DNA of 64,000 bases from contig JALGPY010000009.1 of the NCBI GenBank assembly GCA_023055425.1, positions 54,188,616 to 54,252,615 of the forward strand, written 5' to 3'. This stretch comes from Linanthus parryae. Lineage: Eukaryota; Streptophyta; Magnoliopsida; Ericales; Polemoniaceae. Positions 34,601 to 45,963 of the stretch are shown in pieces. The position numbers and the translations under genes are program-made. The notes beneath the pieces were generated by a model. It did no database searches, had not been told where the DNA came from, and worked only from the letters and a program-made list of their open reading frames with translations. How positions within the stretch are numbered: position 1 is the first letter of the stretch; every line of letters starts with the position of its first letter.

Positions 34601-36535
34601 TTATGTGATCAAGGTTTTGCGTATTGCAGTTAGTTAAAGTTTACATTTGGTGTATGATACTTTGTATTGACATCGACTCGGCTTAGAATTACCAATATGC
34701 AATCATACTTTTGTTTTCCGACTTGAACAGTTTCCAGGTTGACCTGTTTCTAGTTTCGACGATCTCGTTCAGTGGAAGAGTAATGTTGTCTCTGCATGAG
34801 GTCCTCTTACCCTTAATTAAAATCTAGCTTCTTGACTGGAATCCGCTAAGCTGAGAAACTAGTGACGTTGGTTCCATTTCATAATGTTTTGATTGGATTA
34901 ATAAAAAAAGAAAAATGGGAGACATCATAGAGGTTGATAGCATGAGGTCTAATACATTCGCCTACACACATAACTGATAACTGAGAGGAGGTTGATATAA
35001 TACACAAGACTTTAGAAAGCAAGATAAGTATGACCATGCGTTGATAGGGCATCAGGAACCGACTTACCCCGCCAATATGTGTGCGGGGTGCACTACAGCC
35101 CAACATAAAAGTGCACAAAAATTATGATGATGGAGAAATATGCGTAATCATTATGGTAACTAAAGCTACATGGACCACCAACATATAATTAGAATCCCTA
35201 AACTATTGGTTCATGGGGGAGGCCATGAGTGTAAGGAAAAAGTACGAGGAGTAGGGACGGCTAGGGCACCGGTCTCGGCCTTAATCAAGAAAGTAAGGCC
35301 GACGTTACAAGCAAACAAAACAATACAACGACTGAAACCGTCTAGAAGATCTCTCCACCACCTCGGAACCCAAGAGCTCCTCATCACCATTATATATAGG
35401 TTTAAAACCGATACATCAAATATCGGTTTTTGAGTGTATAACTGCTATTAGGTCTTTCAGTTTCTTTTGGACTGTTGGGAGCATAAAACCGAGTCTCGAA
35501 GTCTCGGCTTCAAAGCTCAGAACCGATTCTCCAAGTACCGGTTTCTCAATGAGCCCATTTTAGTATTTTACTTGAGATTTCGATTATATATGTTTTTTTG
35601 TGTGACCGAAATCAGATCAAAAGGGTGAAAACCTGATAGGCTGTGCAGTAGAATGTATCTACATTGTAGCAGTCAGTTTTTGTATAGGAAGAGACTGCTA
35701 TAATTTACTATAAAATAGATACAATTACTTCAGGACCTATCAGATTTTCACTCATGTGGGCCTGTTTCGGCCAAAAGAAACAAAAATAATCCTCATCTCA
35801 AGTAAAATACCAAAATAGGCTCATTAAGAAACCGAGACTTGGAGAATCAATTTTGATCTTTTAAACCAATACTTCAAGTCTCGATTTTATCCTCCCAACA
35901 ATCCAAAAGAATTTAAGAGACCTAATAGCGGTTATACACTGAAAAACTGATATTTGATGTATCGGTCATAAACCTTTATATATAAACCCTAACCCTCTTT
36001 TCTTGTTCCACGACTCCCCTCCTTACCTCCCTCTGTTTTTTGTAATGGCGGCAAAAAGTTCCGGTGACTTTACACTCAGAACGAAGGTATCTCTTTCTAT
36101 CTCTCCGAAATCCTCATATGCAGTTATTTGGTTTTGCAATCTCTCTCTCTCTCCATATCCGTCTCTCCCTCCAAGGGATTTGGTTTTGCAATGTACATGG
36201 GCTGTAAATAAGCTAATCCAGATAGCTAGAATTGTGTGGAAATTAAAACTGATAGCTGGGGTTTTTGGGAGGATGAGACCGAGACTTGGAGCTTCGGTTT
36301 TATGGCATGAAACCCATTCTCCAAGTCTCGGTTTCTAAACGAGCCTAATTCGGTAGTTTGCCCAAGATGGGGATTATTTCTTGGTTTTTCCTCCCAAACA
36401 GGTTTACATGGGTGAAATTCTTGTCACGGCTATACAGAATCATCCGTAATAAACTCCGTTTAGCTTCCAGATTCTTAATATCTTTTAGCTTCAATCTAAG
36501 CTATCCTGCTAAGCTAGCATCTCTGGGTCTTCACT
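31691..36535. mobile_element. LIR-3, split by a 3.57-kb palindrome
   Basis: Left-arm sequence (31691-31799, AAGAGATGCCTTTGTTCTGAG onward) resumes at 35392 (TATATAGGTTTAAAACCGATA) and runs through the centre near 35690 to the right outer end near 36535 (AAGCTAGCATCTCTGGGTC). About two dozen bases of the left arm are missing at the insertion point. The outer left arm is replaced by the fragment at 31395-31690. Confidence 0.75.
31821..35389. repeat. 3.57-kb palindrome built of four units
   Basis: The arms begin TGGTGATGAGGAGCTCTT (31821) and end AAGAGCTCCTCATCACCA (to 35389). They stay complementary to a 20-odd-base loop at about 33593-33613, flanked by AACAACGAT and ATCGTTGTT. Each arm holds two direct copies of a roughly 660-bp unit beginning GTGCACTTTTATTTTG: plus-strand units at 32093-32756 and 32935-33592, minus-strand units at 33614-34274 and 34452-35116, separated by a 178-bp spacer in each arm. 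No protein is recognisable; the short frames across units are AT-rich and inconsistent. The outer 270 bp of each arm is unique to the arm ends. Confidence 0.85.
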
Positions 36536-39500
36536 TATACTTTTTTCTGTGTTAGTACATTGATTGTATCACAGCAGAATGAAAATTACTTTATGGTATG
36601 CATTTCAATTTCATCTTTGATAACTTCTTCTGACAGCAAATTTTATTAATCCATATGGTATGCATCATTGAATACGTTATGGTATGGATAGTTGAATGCA
36701 TTTCGATTTGTTGGTAAGTTCTTCTGTAGGGAAGCCATGATTTTGTTTATAAAGGAGCACAATTTCCTGTCCAATAATGTCACGTTCTCACCCACTGTTC
36801 CTAGGTAATATACAAGCTCTCCCGGCAGTATTGGTGTACATAACTAGTAAGATTAGTATATCTTCTGCGTATTAAGTATATATCTTGTCAATCTTGATTT
36901 GCATAGTCGGAGATGAAAGGCCAAAGGGCTAAGCAGTCTTAAACCTCAGAAATGTTAAATTCACATCCATGCACATGGCAAAGTAAAGAAGTCTGTCTCA
37001 TCATATTGTTCTCCATCCGGACCTAGTTGTTTCAAAAGTAGTTACGTACTTGAGGTAAATATATGACATGCTATGAAAAAAAATAACCAAAAGTCCGAAA
37101 TTCCTTCTTTAGTACATGATTGCCAGTATTAGGATCAAATATCTCCTGTGCTAATAATTAATGAATTTCTTATGTTTCACATCAATATTCTAGACCAGTC
37201 TTGAATCCAATATGATTTTAATACGATTCAATTCTTGATGATATTTTGGCAACCAGTTATCGGATTTTCGGTTCTTTCGTGCATGGTTGTTTGCTTATTT
37301 TCCTAGCATAATTTGATTTTCCATATCGTGCATCATATTGTGTATTGTAACGATATGGACACCCTTTTTATAAACTGCCTAAATATAAACTAACCCTTTT
37401 ATTGAATTACTTTCTTTGTATCTTACTTTCACTTTCTTATGTAACTGGTGATCTGACAGTTTAACTGGCAAATAATATCATCTTGCGTATTTTAGTTTAC
37501 CCTGCTCATTTTTTTTATTTATTTATGTGGACTAGTTAAAGTTTTTTTATTAGAGCATAAATGATGCGCCATAGCACTATTACTACAATCTCCAAGATTC
37601 AGTAATGGAAGGTAGAACCATAAATTGGGGGTCTAATCTAACATGTGGTAGGTTATAATCTGATTGCACAAAATTAAAACACAACTGCATCTATTAGGTA
37701 ATCTGATAGAGAGAGAGAGAGGGTACAAGGGTTTGCTTTTTATTTTAGTTATTATCATTTAGTATTTTTACTCAGCACAGTTCACATTTTTTCTCTAGCA
37801 GTCCTAAGATGCGTCACTCTTGAAAGGTGGAGGTTTGATCCCATGACCTTGGCCAGCTCGATACCGAGTATACAGTTAGCAACCATCTCATCTGAAAGAT
37901 TAAGTTGATAGGAGACGAGATGGTAACTTTCTTCTACTATTATTATTGTTGTACTCTGAAAAGAGAGTATATCAACATCAGAAACTCCATAGGAAAAAAA
38001 CTAATTTCTCAATCTATGGACATATTTATATGCCTTTGACATCACAGTTTACCTAGCTTGTTTATTATTATACCAGGGCTTCCATCCTCTTCTTTATTTT
38101 ATGTTTAAATTACCAATATCATTCTTATCAATGAACTATAGGAATTAGACATTATGATGTCAGTAATATCGAATTGAAAAATGCAGCCCACAGATTCTGG
38201 ATTCAATAGGGAAATATTTCCAAACTACTCAGCTGGGAATCTTTGGGTGCGAGGATGAAGTTATCTTTGCTTAAGTAGAAAAGTTGACTAGATTCTTATT
38301 GAAAACAGGTGACATTGAGTATTTCTTTGCGACAATTATCTAGGCGCAGTTGATGACGAGTAAATATAGTTCCATTGTTGTTTCCACCTTTGTCGAGCTG
38401 AATACCAGATAATTAAAGGATGTGAAAGTTATATGGGGAAAATTGTTTAAATGAGGCCGCGAGATTGACTAATTGTCCAGATCTATGTATTTCCTCTGTC
38501 TGTGTACGTCTTGGGTTCTATTTTATTTGTTTGAATATGTTTTACTTAATTGTCCAGATCTATGTATTTCCTCTGTCTGTGTACGTCTTGGGTTCGATTT
38601 TATTTGTTTGAATATGTTTTACTTGAGGTGCATTTTTGCTCACACAGTGAGCTTTATACTTCAACAGCCTTGGTTGCATACTTTTTTTTGCGAAGGTTTA
38701 TGTAGTTTAACTAACACACATAGTTGTGTACTTGAATCAACTGGGATTCATTGAAGTCCGACTTAACGAACTCATCACCTGAGTGATTTGATCACATTCA
38801 CGTAGGTTAAGAGGAAGCAGGACCTTGCGGTTGTAGATCATCCTGCTATTTGATGGCCTTTTTTTCTGAAGATACTTTTTCAGTTGGAGGCGTTCTAGCC
38901 ATACGTTTATTTTCTTAAATATCAGCTAAGTATATGATATAACTTCATTCACTGAATACCTATGGGTAAGGTATAAGAAAAAGGGCTTAGGACCAGACTA
39001 GTTGAAGTCCTGAACTTACTCCTCAAAAGGAGAAGGGATGTTACAACAGGGACGACCAAAGTCAACGAAAATGGTCAAATTTCTGAGTGGGTAAATGTCA
39101 GTGGCCTAGCATTTGCAAGATGGGCTCCTTTTGTTTATGGTACATAATTTATTGCTTCACTGCAGGAAGATGGAGTTAAGGGAAGTAGTGAGAACGATGA
39201 AGAAACAGAAAAATATGACGCAGCTGTCCCAGCTAAGTTTATATTTAATTATGAGGTTCATAAGTTGTGTCTTTACTCTTGTCCTTATCACTTTTTTCTC
39301 TTTTGTTTCTTATATTAGGAAGGTTACAAGAGATATCAGGTGAAAACTCTCTTGCAGCTCCAGCAGCAGGAGTCCAACTTGCAAGCTCAATTTCTGATGC
39401 TGCAGAGGTGAATTTCGAAATTATAGTGCGAGAATACTTTGTATCATTCATGTTGTTTTTTTGAGATATGTATTGTTCATGTTCTTACTTGTTTTTTCTA

Positions 39501-40405
39501 TTATTTATTACCAGATTAGCATTGGGCTAAAGCAGTATTTAGTACATGCATTCTGAAGTTAAGTTGAACCGATTCTCTTACTTCACTTAGTCTTTGAGTG
39601 AGTTGAAAATCATAATTCACACTAACTTTGAGCAATCCAAAGATTTATTCATATTGATATGGCTTCTCAACTAACACAAATTGTGGCAACTTTAACAGGG
39701 GCAAGAGTGGCTTGTTGACATTATAACGACTAGGACTGATCTTCAGCAACCTCTAGTACTCATGGTTTCGATCTAAGACTCCTCAAGTCCTTGGGGAATG
39801 CACCCTTATAGTAAGATGTTTGTTCTTGGTAGTTAGGGTTATGTTCTATGAATCAAGTGGGTCTCATCACGTCCAAAATTACAGGATTTATTGTTTTGGT
39901 TATTTGATCACATTCCCGAAGGATTATGAGGAAGCATGAGCTCCAGTATCAACTGGGTGAATTTGTTGCTGATTGTAATTATTCTGTTTGACGTGTTCAA
40001 GCAATAAGTTCACAGGTAACCTTCTTTTCTTATTGTTGAAAAGAAGAAGATTCCAATTTCTTTTGGTTGAGTATCATCTAGGTATAGTTTTAGACTTCAT
40101 TAATTGGATACCTACGAGTCTGGTGGATGCATTTTATGTTAGCATCTTCCTCTTGCTTTCTCTCTTATTTTAAAATGTCAACATAATGCTTGGCAGAAGC
40201 TTTTGGGCTTACAAGTATGACTGCATGCCACATAGACCAGCTTAGCCTTATATCTAATGGGCTATCTATTGTTAACCTCCGCAAAAGCATAATCTCTTAC
40301 AAGGAACAAGAATAGCTTGACATAGATGTCTAGGGCATCTCTGGGCCTCTGAAAGTCACTATCTAAACTAATTTTTCTCCTGAAATGGAGGACAAAGTGA
40401 ATACA
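36536..40405 (+). pseudogene. unidentified gene-like region Q, copy III (first part)
   Basis: Homologous to 27476-30342. Differences: an extra roughly 1 kb (about 37218-38215) where copies I and II have about 90 bp; loss of about 80 bp within the 28324-28524 open stretch; a 77-bp tandem duplication; and a fuller exon. The exon-like piece 39166-39255 keeps the same acidic 30-codon sequence. It is followed by 39319-39407 (after TATTAG, before GTGAAT), which reads on in frame as EGYKRYQ then LLQLQQQESNLQAQFLML, a Gln-rich, coiled-coil-like stretch cut short in the other copies. Copy III thus looks closest to the original gene structure here. Product unknown. Confidence 0.4.
38471..38624 (+). repeat. 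77-bp tandem duplication in Q copy III
   Basis: Units 38471-38547 and 38548-38624, both starting AATTGTCCAGATCTATGTAT, with about one mismatch. Copies I and II have one unit. Confidence 0.9.
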
Positions 40406-41776
40406 GATATGGTCATCAAAGTGATTGGTAAAGGTGATAAAATTAATATTTGGTCCTTGGGTTCCAAATTTGGAAGCAAGCAAGCCTAAACCACCAGATG
40501 ATCTAGAAAGAGCCCCAAAGATGGTGACTGAGCTGATTAATTGGGAACAAAGATTATGGAAGAAAGAGCTGTTAGAAAGGTGGTTCACTCTTGAAGAACA
40601 AGGTATGATTGAAAAACTTGTTATCCCTTTGAAGCAAACTGAAGATCAATGGGTCTGTTATGATAGTAAAAATGGGGAGATTACTGTTAAAAATGTGTAT
40701 CAGAAATTGATGAAGGACAAGATGAACTGCAGTGATGAGGACAAAGATATGTGGAGATGCATTTGGGGATTAAAAGTACACAACAAACTCAAATTTTTCT
40801 TGTGGAGAGTGGGATCCAAAATTCTTCCCACCAGAGATACTATCAACACCAGAATTAATACTGGTAATACTTCATGTCCAGTTTGTAATGACCACAAGGA
40901 AGATGCCATTCACTCTCTGTTCCTTTGCAGTTTTGCTAGAGCTATCTGGTTCATGTTCTTGGGAATAAGAACTGATAGATTGAGCTCTCTAAATATGAAG
41001 AAATGGCTACTGCTTCTGTTTAGAGACATGAAGAATGAGGTTATCAATGATTTTAAAGTGGATCTAATGGCTGCTATTATTTTACAAGCAATATGGAGGC
41101 ACAGGAACAAGTCTTGGTTGAACCCAGGGGAGATAAAAAGCAAGACCTACATGGAGAGAGTAAGACTGAAGATCATAGAGGACTACAGAGAGAACTTCGC
41201 CAGAAATGATATGAATTCAGATGATCCCAAAAATAATAAGAAGGGTACAAGTACAGTAAGATGGCCGCCTCCTAATCTCAGGTACTATAAAGTTAATTGT
41301 GATGCTAGTTTGAAGGGAGCAAAAATTGGTTTGGGTATTTGCATTAGAGACCATGACAGGGAGGATGTTAAGGTCAGGGTGGATCACAAAGAAGAAGTGG
41401 ATATACATGAAGCAGAATTCCAAGCAGTGGAATTAGGGGTTCAAACAGCCTTAAATTTGAAGTTGCAACAAGTTAGTATTAAAACTGACTCCCTGATGGT
41501 GACAATGGCTTGCAACAACCCAAAAAAAGCTAGTTGGAGATGGAAGACAAGGGCTACAAGCTTAAAGGAAATCATCAACAAAAATGGTTGGGAAATCTCT
41601 TATGTTAGCAGAGGTGGGAATTTAGTAGCCCATAATTTAGCCAACAGGGCAAGAGAAGCTGGTAGAAAGGGAGATTTCTGTGTAGACAATCTTCCATTTG
41701 AAATTTGTAATCCTTTAATTTTGGACTCTCTAGTTGATTAATATAAGTTTGGTCATTTCTATCAAAAAAAAAAAAA
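40406..41776 (+). mobile_element. 5'-truncated LINE insertion
   Basis: 1371 bp ending in a 13-nt A tract (41764-41776), inserted into Q copy III. The other Q copies are uninterrupted at the same place (about 30341-30344 and 62933-62937), so both edges are exact. I see no target-site duplication beyond a few A residues. The body is the 3' third of an ORF2. Confidence 0.9.
40425..41741 (+). pseudogene. LINE ORF2 C-terminus (zf-RVT + RNase H)
   Basis: An open frame of 438 codons with no genuine start, because the element is 5' truncated. A zinc-binding zf-RVT domain spans about residues 108-176, with C151-X2-C154, His163 and Cys168. An RVT_3 RNase H domain spans about 288-410, with Asp293 (NCDAS), Glu329 region (HEAEFQAVELG) and Asp355 (KTDS). 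The C-terminus lies 23 nt before the poly-A run. Upstream of about 40450 the expected sequence (IGKGDKINIW) is in a different frame, so one frameshift is present. RT and endonuclease domains are missing. Confidence 0.88.
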
Positions 41777-41890
41777 GTGAAGGGGGTTAAACATAGTTCA
41801 ACAACATGCATGTCCACGAAGCTACCAAAGTTCCATCCACGTAATCCTAAAAAGCAATCAAAGTAAAAAGAGAAGTGGTCTCTAATTTGA
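41777..41890 (+). repeat. region Q copy III (last part)
   Basis: GTGAAGGGGGTTAAACATAG continues the Q sequence interrupted by the LINE. It matches 30346-30462 up to AGTGGTCTCT and then diverges exactly where copies I and II pass into FB2. Confidence 0.85.
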
Positions 41891-42384
41891 CTGTGGTCGA
41901 ACTGGAAAAGGCGGTCAAATTGAGAAGCACTGTGACGTTTTTCAAAACATAACAAAGGTGTCGAATTTTAGGAAAATAAGCAAACAACCAAGCTTGAAAG
42001 GACCAAAAAGGACCTTTTAATGTAGGGTTAAAACCTTCGTTGTAGATCGGTACAAAATAACGAGAAGATAAGGCTCAAGAGCTACCTAGATAAAGGGAAA
42101 TGGCCATGGTTTCGATCTCCTGAACTACCCTTTGACGTAAGGCAAAAGAGAAACTTGACAATACAATTAAAAGAAATGTTATATCTTCCTCACTGAGATC
42201 TCTAATTTCTGCAAGTTAAGTCTCCATGGTTACATGGTATGGTCATAGTTCAAGACATTAGATGCAACTTTGAGGAGACAACCTCCATTATCTGCCCGAA
42301 TAAACATAAGCTCGTTGCTTTAGGAGAAGCTCGTTGCTTGTATTTCGCAGAATTTTGAGAAGATCTGAGCCGATTCCAGAAAGT
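41891..42384. other. unassigned spacer
   Basis: I see no coding signal, terminal repeat or known motif. There is weak resemblance between TTGAGAAGATCTGAG near 42355 and the right arm of FB2. Confidence 0.4.
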
Positions 42385-43318
42385 ATTCAGTGTTATAGTT
42401 TTGTACGCTTTCCTCACAATCAGGCAATATTAATGTGCTAAACCTCAAGGAAATGATCATCATCTAGGCAAAGAGTTAAAACTACGAAGTATAAAGACTT
42501 TGTTACTGGTTAAGACTTACTTACCAATCAAAGGTTCTCCGTGGCCTCATCATCTAAGATCTAAAAAGATTCCTGAGAGTAAGCATTGGTATAATTTTGT
42601 TCCCATACTGTGATGTTATAACTTATAAGTATGATTGATTGATATTATTTTTCTGGTACTTCTGATGTTATGTCATTTAAGATAATTTTCATGGCTTTAT
42701 ACCCATCTTGCATTATGTTACATCCAGGGAATAATGCTGCGATAATCCTTGAGGATGTGGCTTAGAAGTACCTGAGTAGCTATTTGTATGTTCAAAGGTT
42801 GGCCTAGATGATATTCTGTGTCTATGTTCAAAGGTTATTGGTCTGGTTACTCTATCTCCGTGTCTATGTTCAAAGGTTGGCCTGGATGATATTCTTCGTA
42901 CCATTGGTTGCTCAGGTACTCCCCAAGCCTTTTCTCGAGGTTTGTTGCAACATTAGTGCCTGAACGCAAGATAGGTAATAAAACCATCAAAACAACCTCA
43001 AACGACATAATATCAGAAGTATCAGGCAAATAATATATATCAATCACCGCAACAACATAACAGTAAGATTACAAAATTATGACAATGCTTACTCTCAGGA
43101 ATCTTTTTAGGTGATGAGGCCCGAGGATCTTTGGTTGGTAAATGAGACTTGACCAGTAAAAAATGCTTTGTACTTCGTATTTTCATCTCTTTTTCTAGAT
43201 GAACCCCTTCGTTCCAATATGAAGCTCAGGCTCTTCCTCGAGGTTTCACACATTATTATTCCCTGATTGAGAGGGAGTCAAAGTCCTATGAACAAAATCT
43301 GTTATAACTTATACATAG
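42385..43318. mobile_element. foldback element LIR-5
   Basis: The left arm (about 42385-42730) and right arm (about 42930-43318) are inverted copies. AGATTCCTGAGAGTAAGCAT (from about 42568) is mirrored by ATGCTTACTCTCAGGAATCT (from about 43085), and CTTCTGATGTTATGTC by GACATAATATCAGAAG. The loop carries three tandem copies of a GTCTATGTTCAAAGG-containing unit (about 42786-42890). No coding capacity; not related to LIR-1 by eye. Confidence 0.75.
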
Positions 43319-43392
43319 CATCAGAAAAATCTTTAGGCAAATTGTCAATTTTGTGTTGCTACTACACGAAGTAAGAGTACAACAAGTCTGTG

Positions 43393-44776
43393 AGAAGGTG
43401 AAACAAGACCCAGAGGTGCTAATTAGCAGTATTTCAGGTGCGCTATATTGGAGCTAAAAGATATTAAGAATCTGGCTGCTAAACGGAGTTCATTATGCAT
43501 GCTTTTGTATAGTTATGACAAAGATTTTTTCACCTATATAGACCCGTTTGGGCCAACCCCCCCCCCCCCCCCCCCCCCCCTCAAGTACTCCCCATCTGGA
43601 CATAATACCGAAATATGCTCATTTAGAAACTGAGACTTGGAGAAACGTTTTCAAGCCTTAAAACCGAGACTCGAAGTCTCGGTCTTATCCTCCCAACAAC
43701 CCAATAAGAATCGAGTGTCTGGCTATCGGTTTTAATTTCCGAACAGCCCCAGCTAAATGAATTAGCTGAATTACAGTCCAAGTATGTTGCAAAACCGAAT
43801 TAGTTAGAGGGAGATACGGATAAGGAGAGATAGATAGATTGCAAAATCAAAGATCTGCATATGAGGATTTGGGAGAGAGAAAGAGATACATTTGTTCTGA
43901 GTGTGAGGTTGCCGGAATTTTTCGCGGCCGTTCCTGAAAGAAGAGAGGGAGGTTATGAGTCATGGAGCAAGAAAAGAGGGTCAGGGTTGAAATATAAAGG
44001 TTTAAAACCGAAGCATCAAATATCGGTTTTTGAGTGTATAACTGCTATTAGGTCTTTCAGTTTCTTTTGGACTGTTTGGAGGATAAACCGAGACTCGAAG
44101 TCACGGCTTCAAAGCTCAGAACCGATTCTCTAAGTATCGGTTTTTTTATGAGCTCATTTTAGTATTTTACTTGAGATTTCAATTATTTCTGTTTTTTTAT
44201 GTGGCCGAAATCAGACCGCAGGGGTGAAAACTTGATAGGTTGTGCAGTATAATGTATCTTCATTGTAGCAGCCTCTTTTTGTATAGGAAGTACCCTCCCG
44301 GGAGAACAAATACCCTATGGAGGGTACTTCCTATACAAAAAGAGGCTGCTACAATTTACTATAAAATAGATACATTTACTTCACGACCTATCAGATTTTC
44401 ACCCATATGGGCCTGTTTCTGCCAAAAGAAACAAAAATTATCCTCATCTCAAGTAAAATACAACAATAGGCCCATTAAGAAACCGAGACTTGGAGAATCA
44501 GCTTTGAGCTTTGAATCCGATACTTCAAGTCTCGATTTTATCCTCCCAACAATCCAGAAGAAACTAAGAGACCTAATAGCGGTTATACACTGAAAAACCA
44601 AAATTGGATGTATCGGTCTTAAACCTTTATATTTAAACCCTAACCCTCTTTTCTTGTTCCACGACTCCCCTCATTACCTCCATCTGTTTTTTGTAACGGC
44701 GGCCAAAAAATCCGGTTACTTCACAGGCATCTCTTTCTATCTCTCCCAAATCCTCATATGAAGATATTTGATTTTG

Positions 44777-44821
<45 letters not shown>

Positions 44822-45215
44822 TCCGTCTCTCCCTCAAACGGAATTGGTTTTGCAACGTACTTGGGCTGTAAATCAGCTAATCCAGATAGCTGGGGTTGTT
44901 TAGAAATTAAAACCGATAGTCAGACACTCGATTCTTATTGGGCTGTTGGGAGGATGTGACCGCGACTTGGAGCCTTGTTTTTATGACATAAAACCCATTC
45001 TCAAATCTCGGTTTCTAAACGAGCCTATTTCCATATTTTGCCCTAGATGGGGATTATTTCGTGGTTCTTCTGCCCAAACAGGTCTATATGGTGAAACTCT
45101 TGTCAGAACCATGCATAATAAACTCCGCTTGGCAGCCAAATTCTTAATATCTTATAGCTTCAATATCAGCTCTCCTGCAATCCTGCCAATCTAGCACCCA
45201 TGGGTCTTGGTTCAC
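43393..45215. mobile_element. long-inverted-repeat element LIR-4 (most complete copy)
   Basis: Both outer ends are present: GAAGGTGAAACAAGACCCAG at the left mirrors a CTTGGTTCACCTTC end at the right. The arms carry the same words as LIR-1. The centre is a perfect 37-bp inverted repeat (44262-44298 and 44319-44355) around a 20-nt loop. The left arm has a run of about 24 C residues (about 43557-43580) and the right arm a long CT repeat (about 44781-44817). No coding capacity. No convincing target duplication was found. Confidence 0.8.
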
Positions 45216-45371
45216 CTTCAAATGGAATCTGCAATTGCTCTCCCTCCAGAGATAGTAAATAACAGATCCAAGTATAAGTTTAGCAATGTCGCTCTTGTGT
45301 GTCTTTTTCTTTCCAGTTCTGCGATAAAGTAGATAGGATACTGGACCGTGAAGGAGATGGACAGTTTATCA
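45216..45371. other. unassigned spacer
   Basis: No coding or repeat signal recognised between LIR-4 and the LINE fragment. Confidence 0.35.
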
Positions 45372-45520
45372 TTAACATAGATAGAAAGAATTAGATACTT
45401 TGAGGCTAGCACCACATAGCAGACAAAACCCATTGACTGATATTCCCCAACACCTTAACTTATAAATATTAGCGAGCTTGGAGTGAGCTCCTAGCCACAC
45501 AAAGAAGGCACGTCTGGCGT
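45372..45520 (-). pseudogene. LINE zf-RVT domain fragment
   Basis: The minus-strand frame reads RRAFFVWLGAHSKLANIYKL, then GISVNGFCLLCGAS. This is the FFVW...L...GI.V...C.LC pattern of zf-RVT domains at LINE ORF2 C-termini. It is cut on the right where ABCG sequence begins on the other strand (about 45518). Confidence 0.65.
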
Positions 45521-45963
45521 GCAAATTGCTGCTATTGTTATGTCCTTCCTCAGCTTCTGGAATTTGTTCTCCGGTTTCCTTATCCCCAGACCAGTAAGTA
45601 CAATAACTCAATTGATTGCTTAATTTAGTACAAAGATTAAGGGAAAATGTCATTGATCCTTATGATGATATATTTTGAATTGCTACAGCTTATTCCAATA
45701 TGGTGGAGGTGGTTCTACTGGTGCTCTCCAGTTGCTTGGACAATCTACGGCACTATGGCATCTCAACTCGGAGATATCAAGAATAATCTTATATTATCTA
45801 ATGGTGCGCCACCAATTCCTGTCAGTGAATTCCTCAAGTGAGGCTTTGGATTCGATCATGACTTCCTCGTGCCAGTGGTGTGTTTGCACATGTTGCATGG
45901 GTGTTCCTCTTCTTCTTTGTCTTTGCTTACGGCATCAGGTTCTTGAACTTCCAAAGGAGATAG
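45519..45963 (+). pseudogene. PDR-type ABCG transporter, C-terminal fragment
   Basis: The last two exons of a pleiotropic-drug-resistance ABCG transporter, a plasma-membrane exporter family. Exon 1 (about 45519-45593) encodes QIAAIVMSFLSFWNLFSGFL then IPRP, part of the last membrane region. A GTAAGTA donor and a TGCTACAG acceptor flank an intron at 45594-45688. Exon 2 (45689-45963) encodes IPIWWRWFYWCSPVAW, a hallmark of the family, and ends with the typical FLNFQRR and TAG at 45961. It is broken by an in-frame TGA (45839-45841) and a frameshift near 45880. More than 90% of the normal protein of about 1,400 aa is missing. Confidence 0.9.

Noticed and set aside
32093..35116. Possible CRISPR-like or satellite array
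   Set aside because: Only four units, in two orientations, with large unit size and no regular spacers; it is a palindrome of duplicated units.
43557..43580. Run of about 24 C residues
   Set aside because: Likely a homopolymer expansion, or a sequencing or assembly problem; not treated as a functional site.
45647..45841. Intact small transporter gene
   Set aside because: Only the last exons of an ABCG transporter, with an in-frame TGA and a frameshift; the ATG here lies in the intron.
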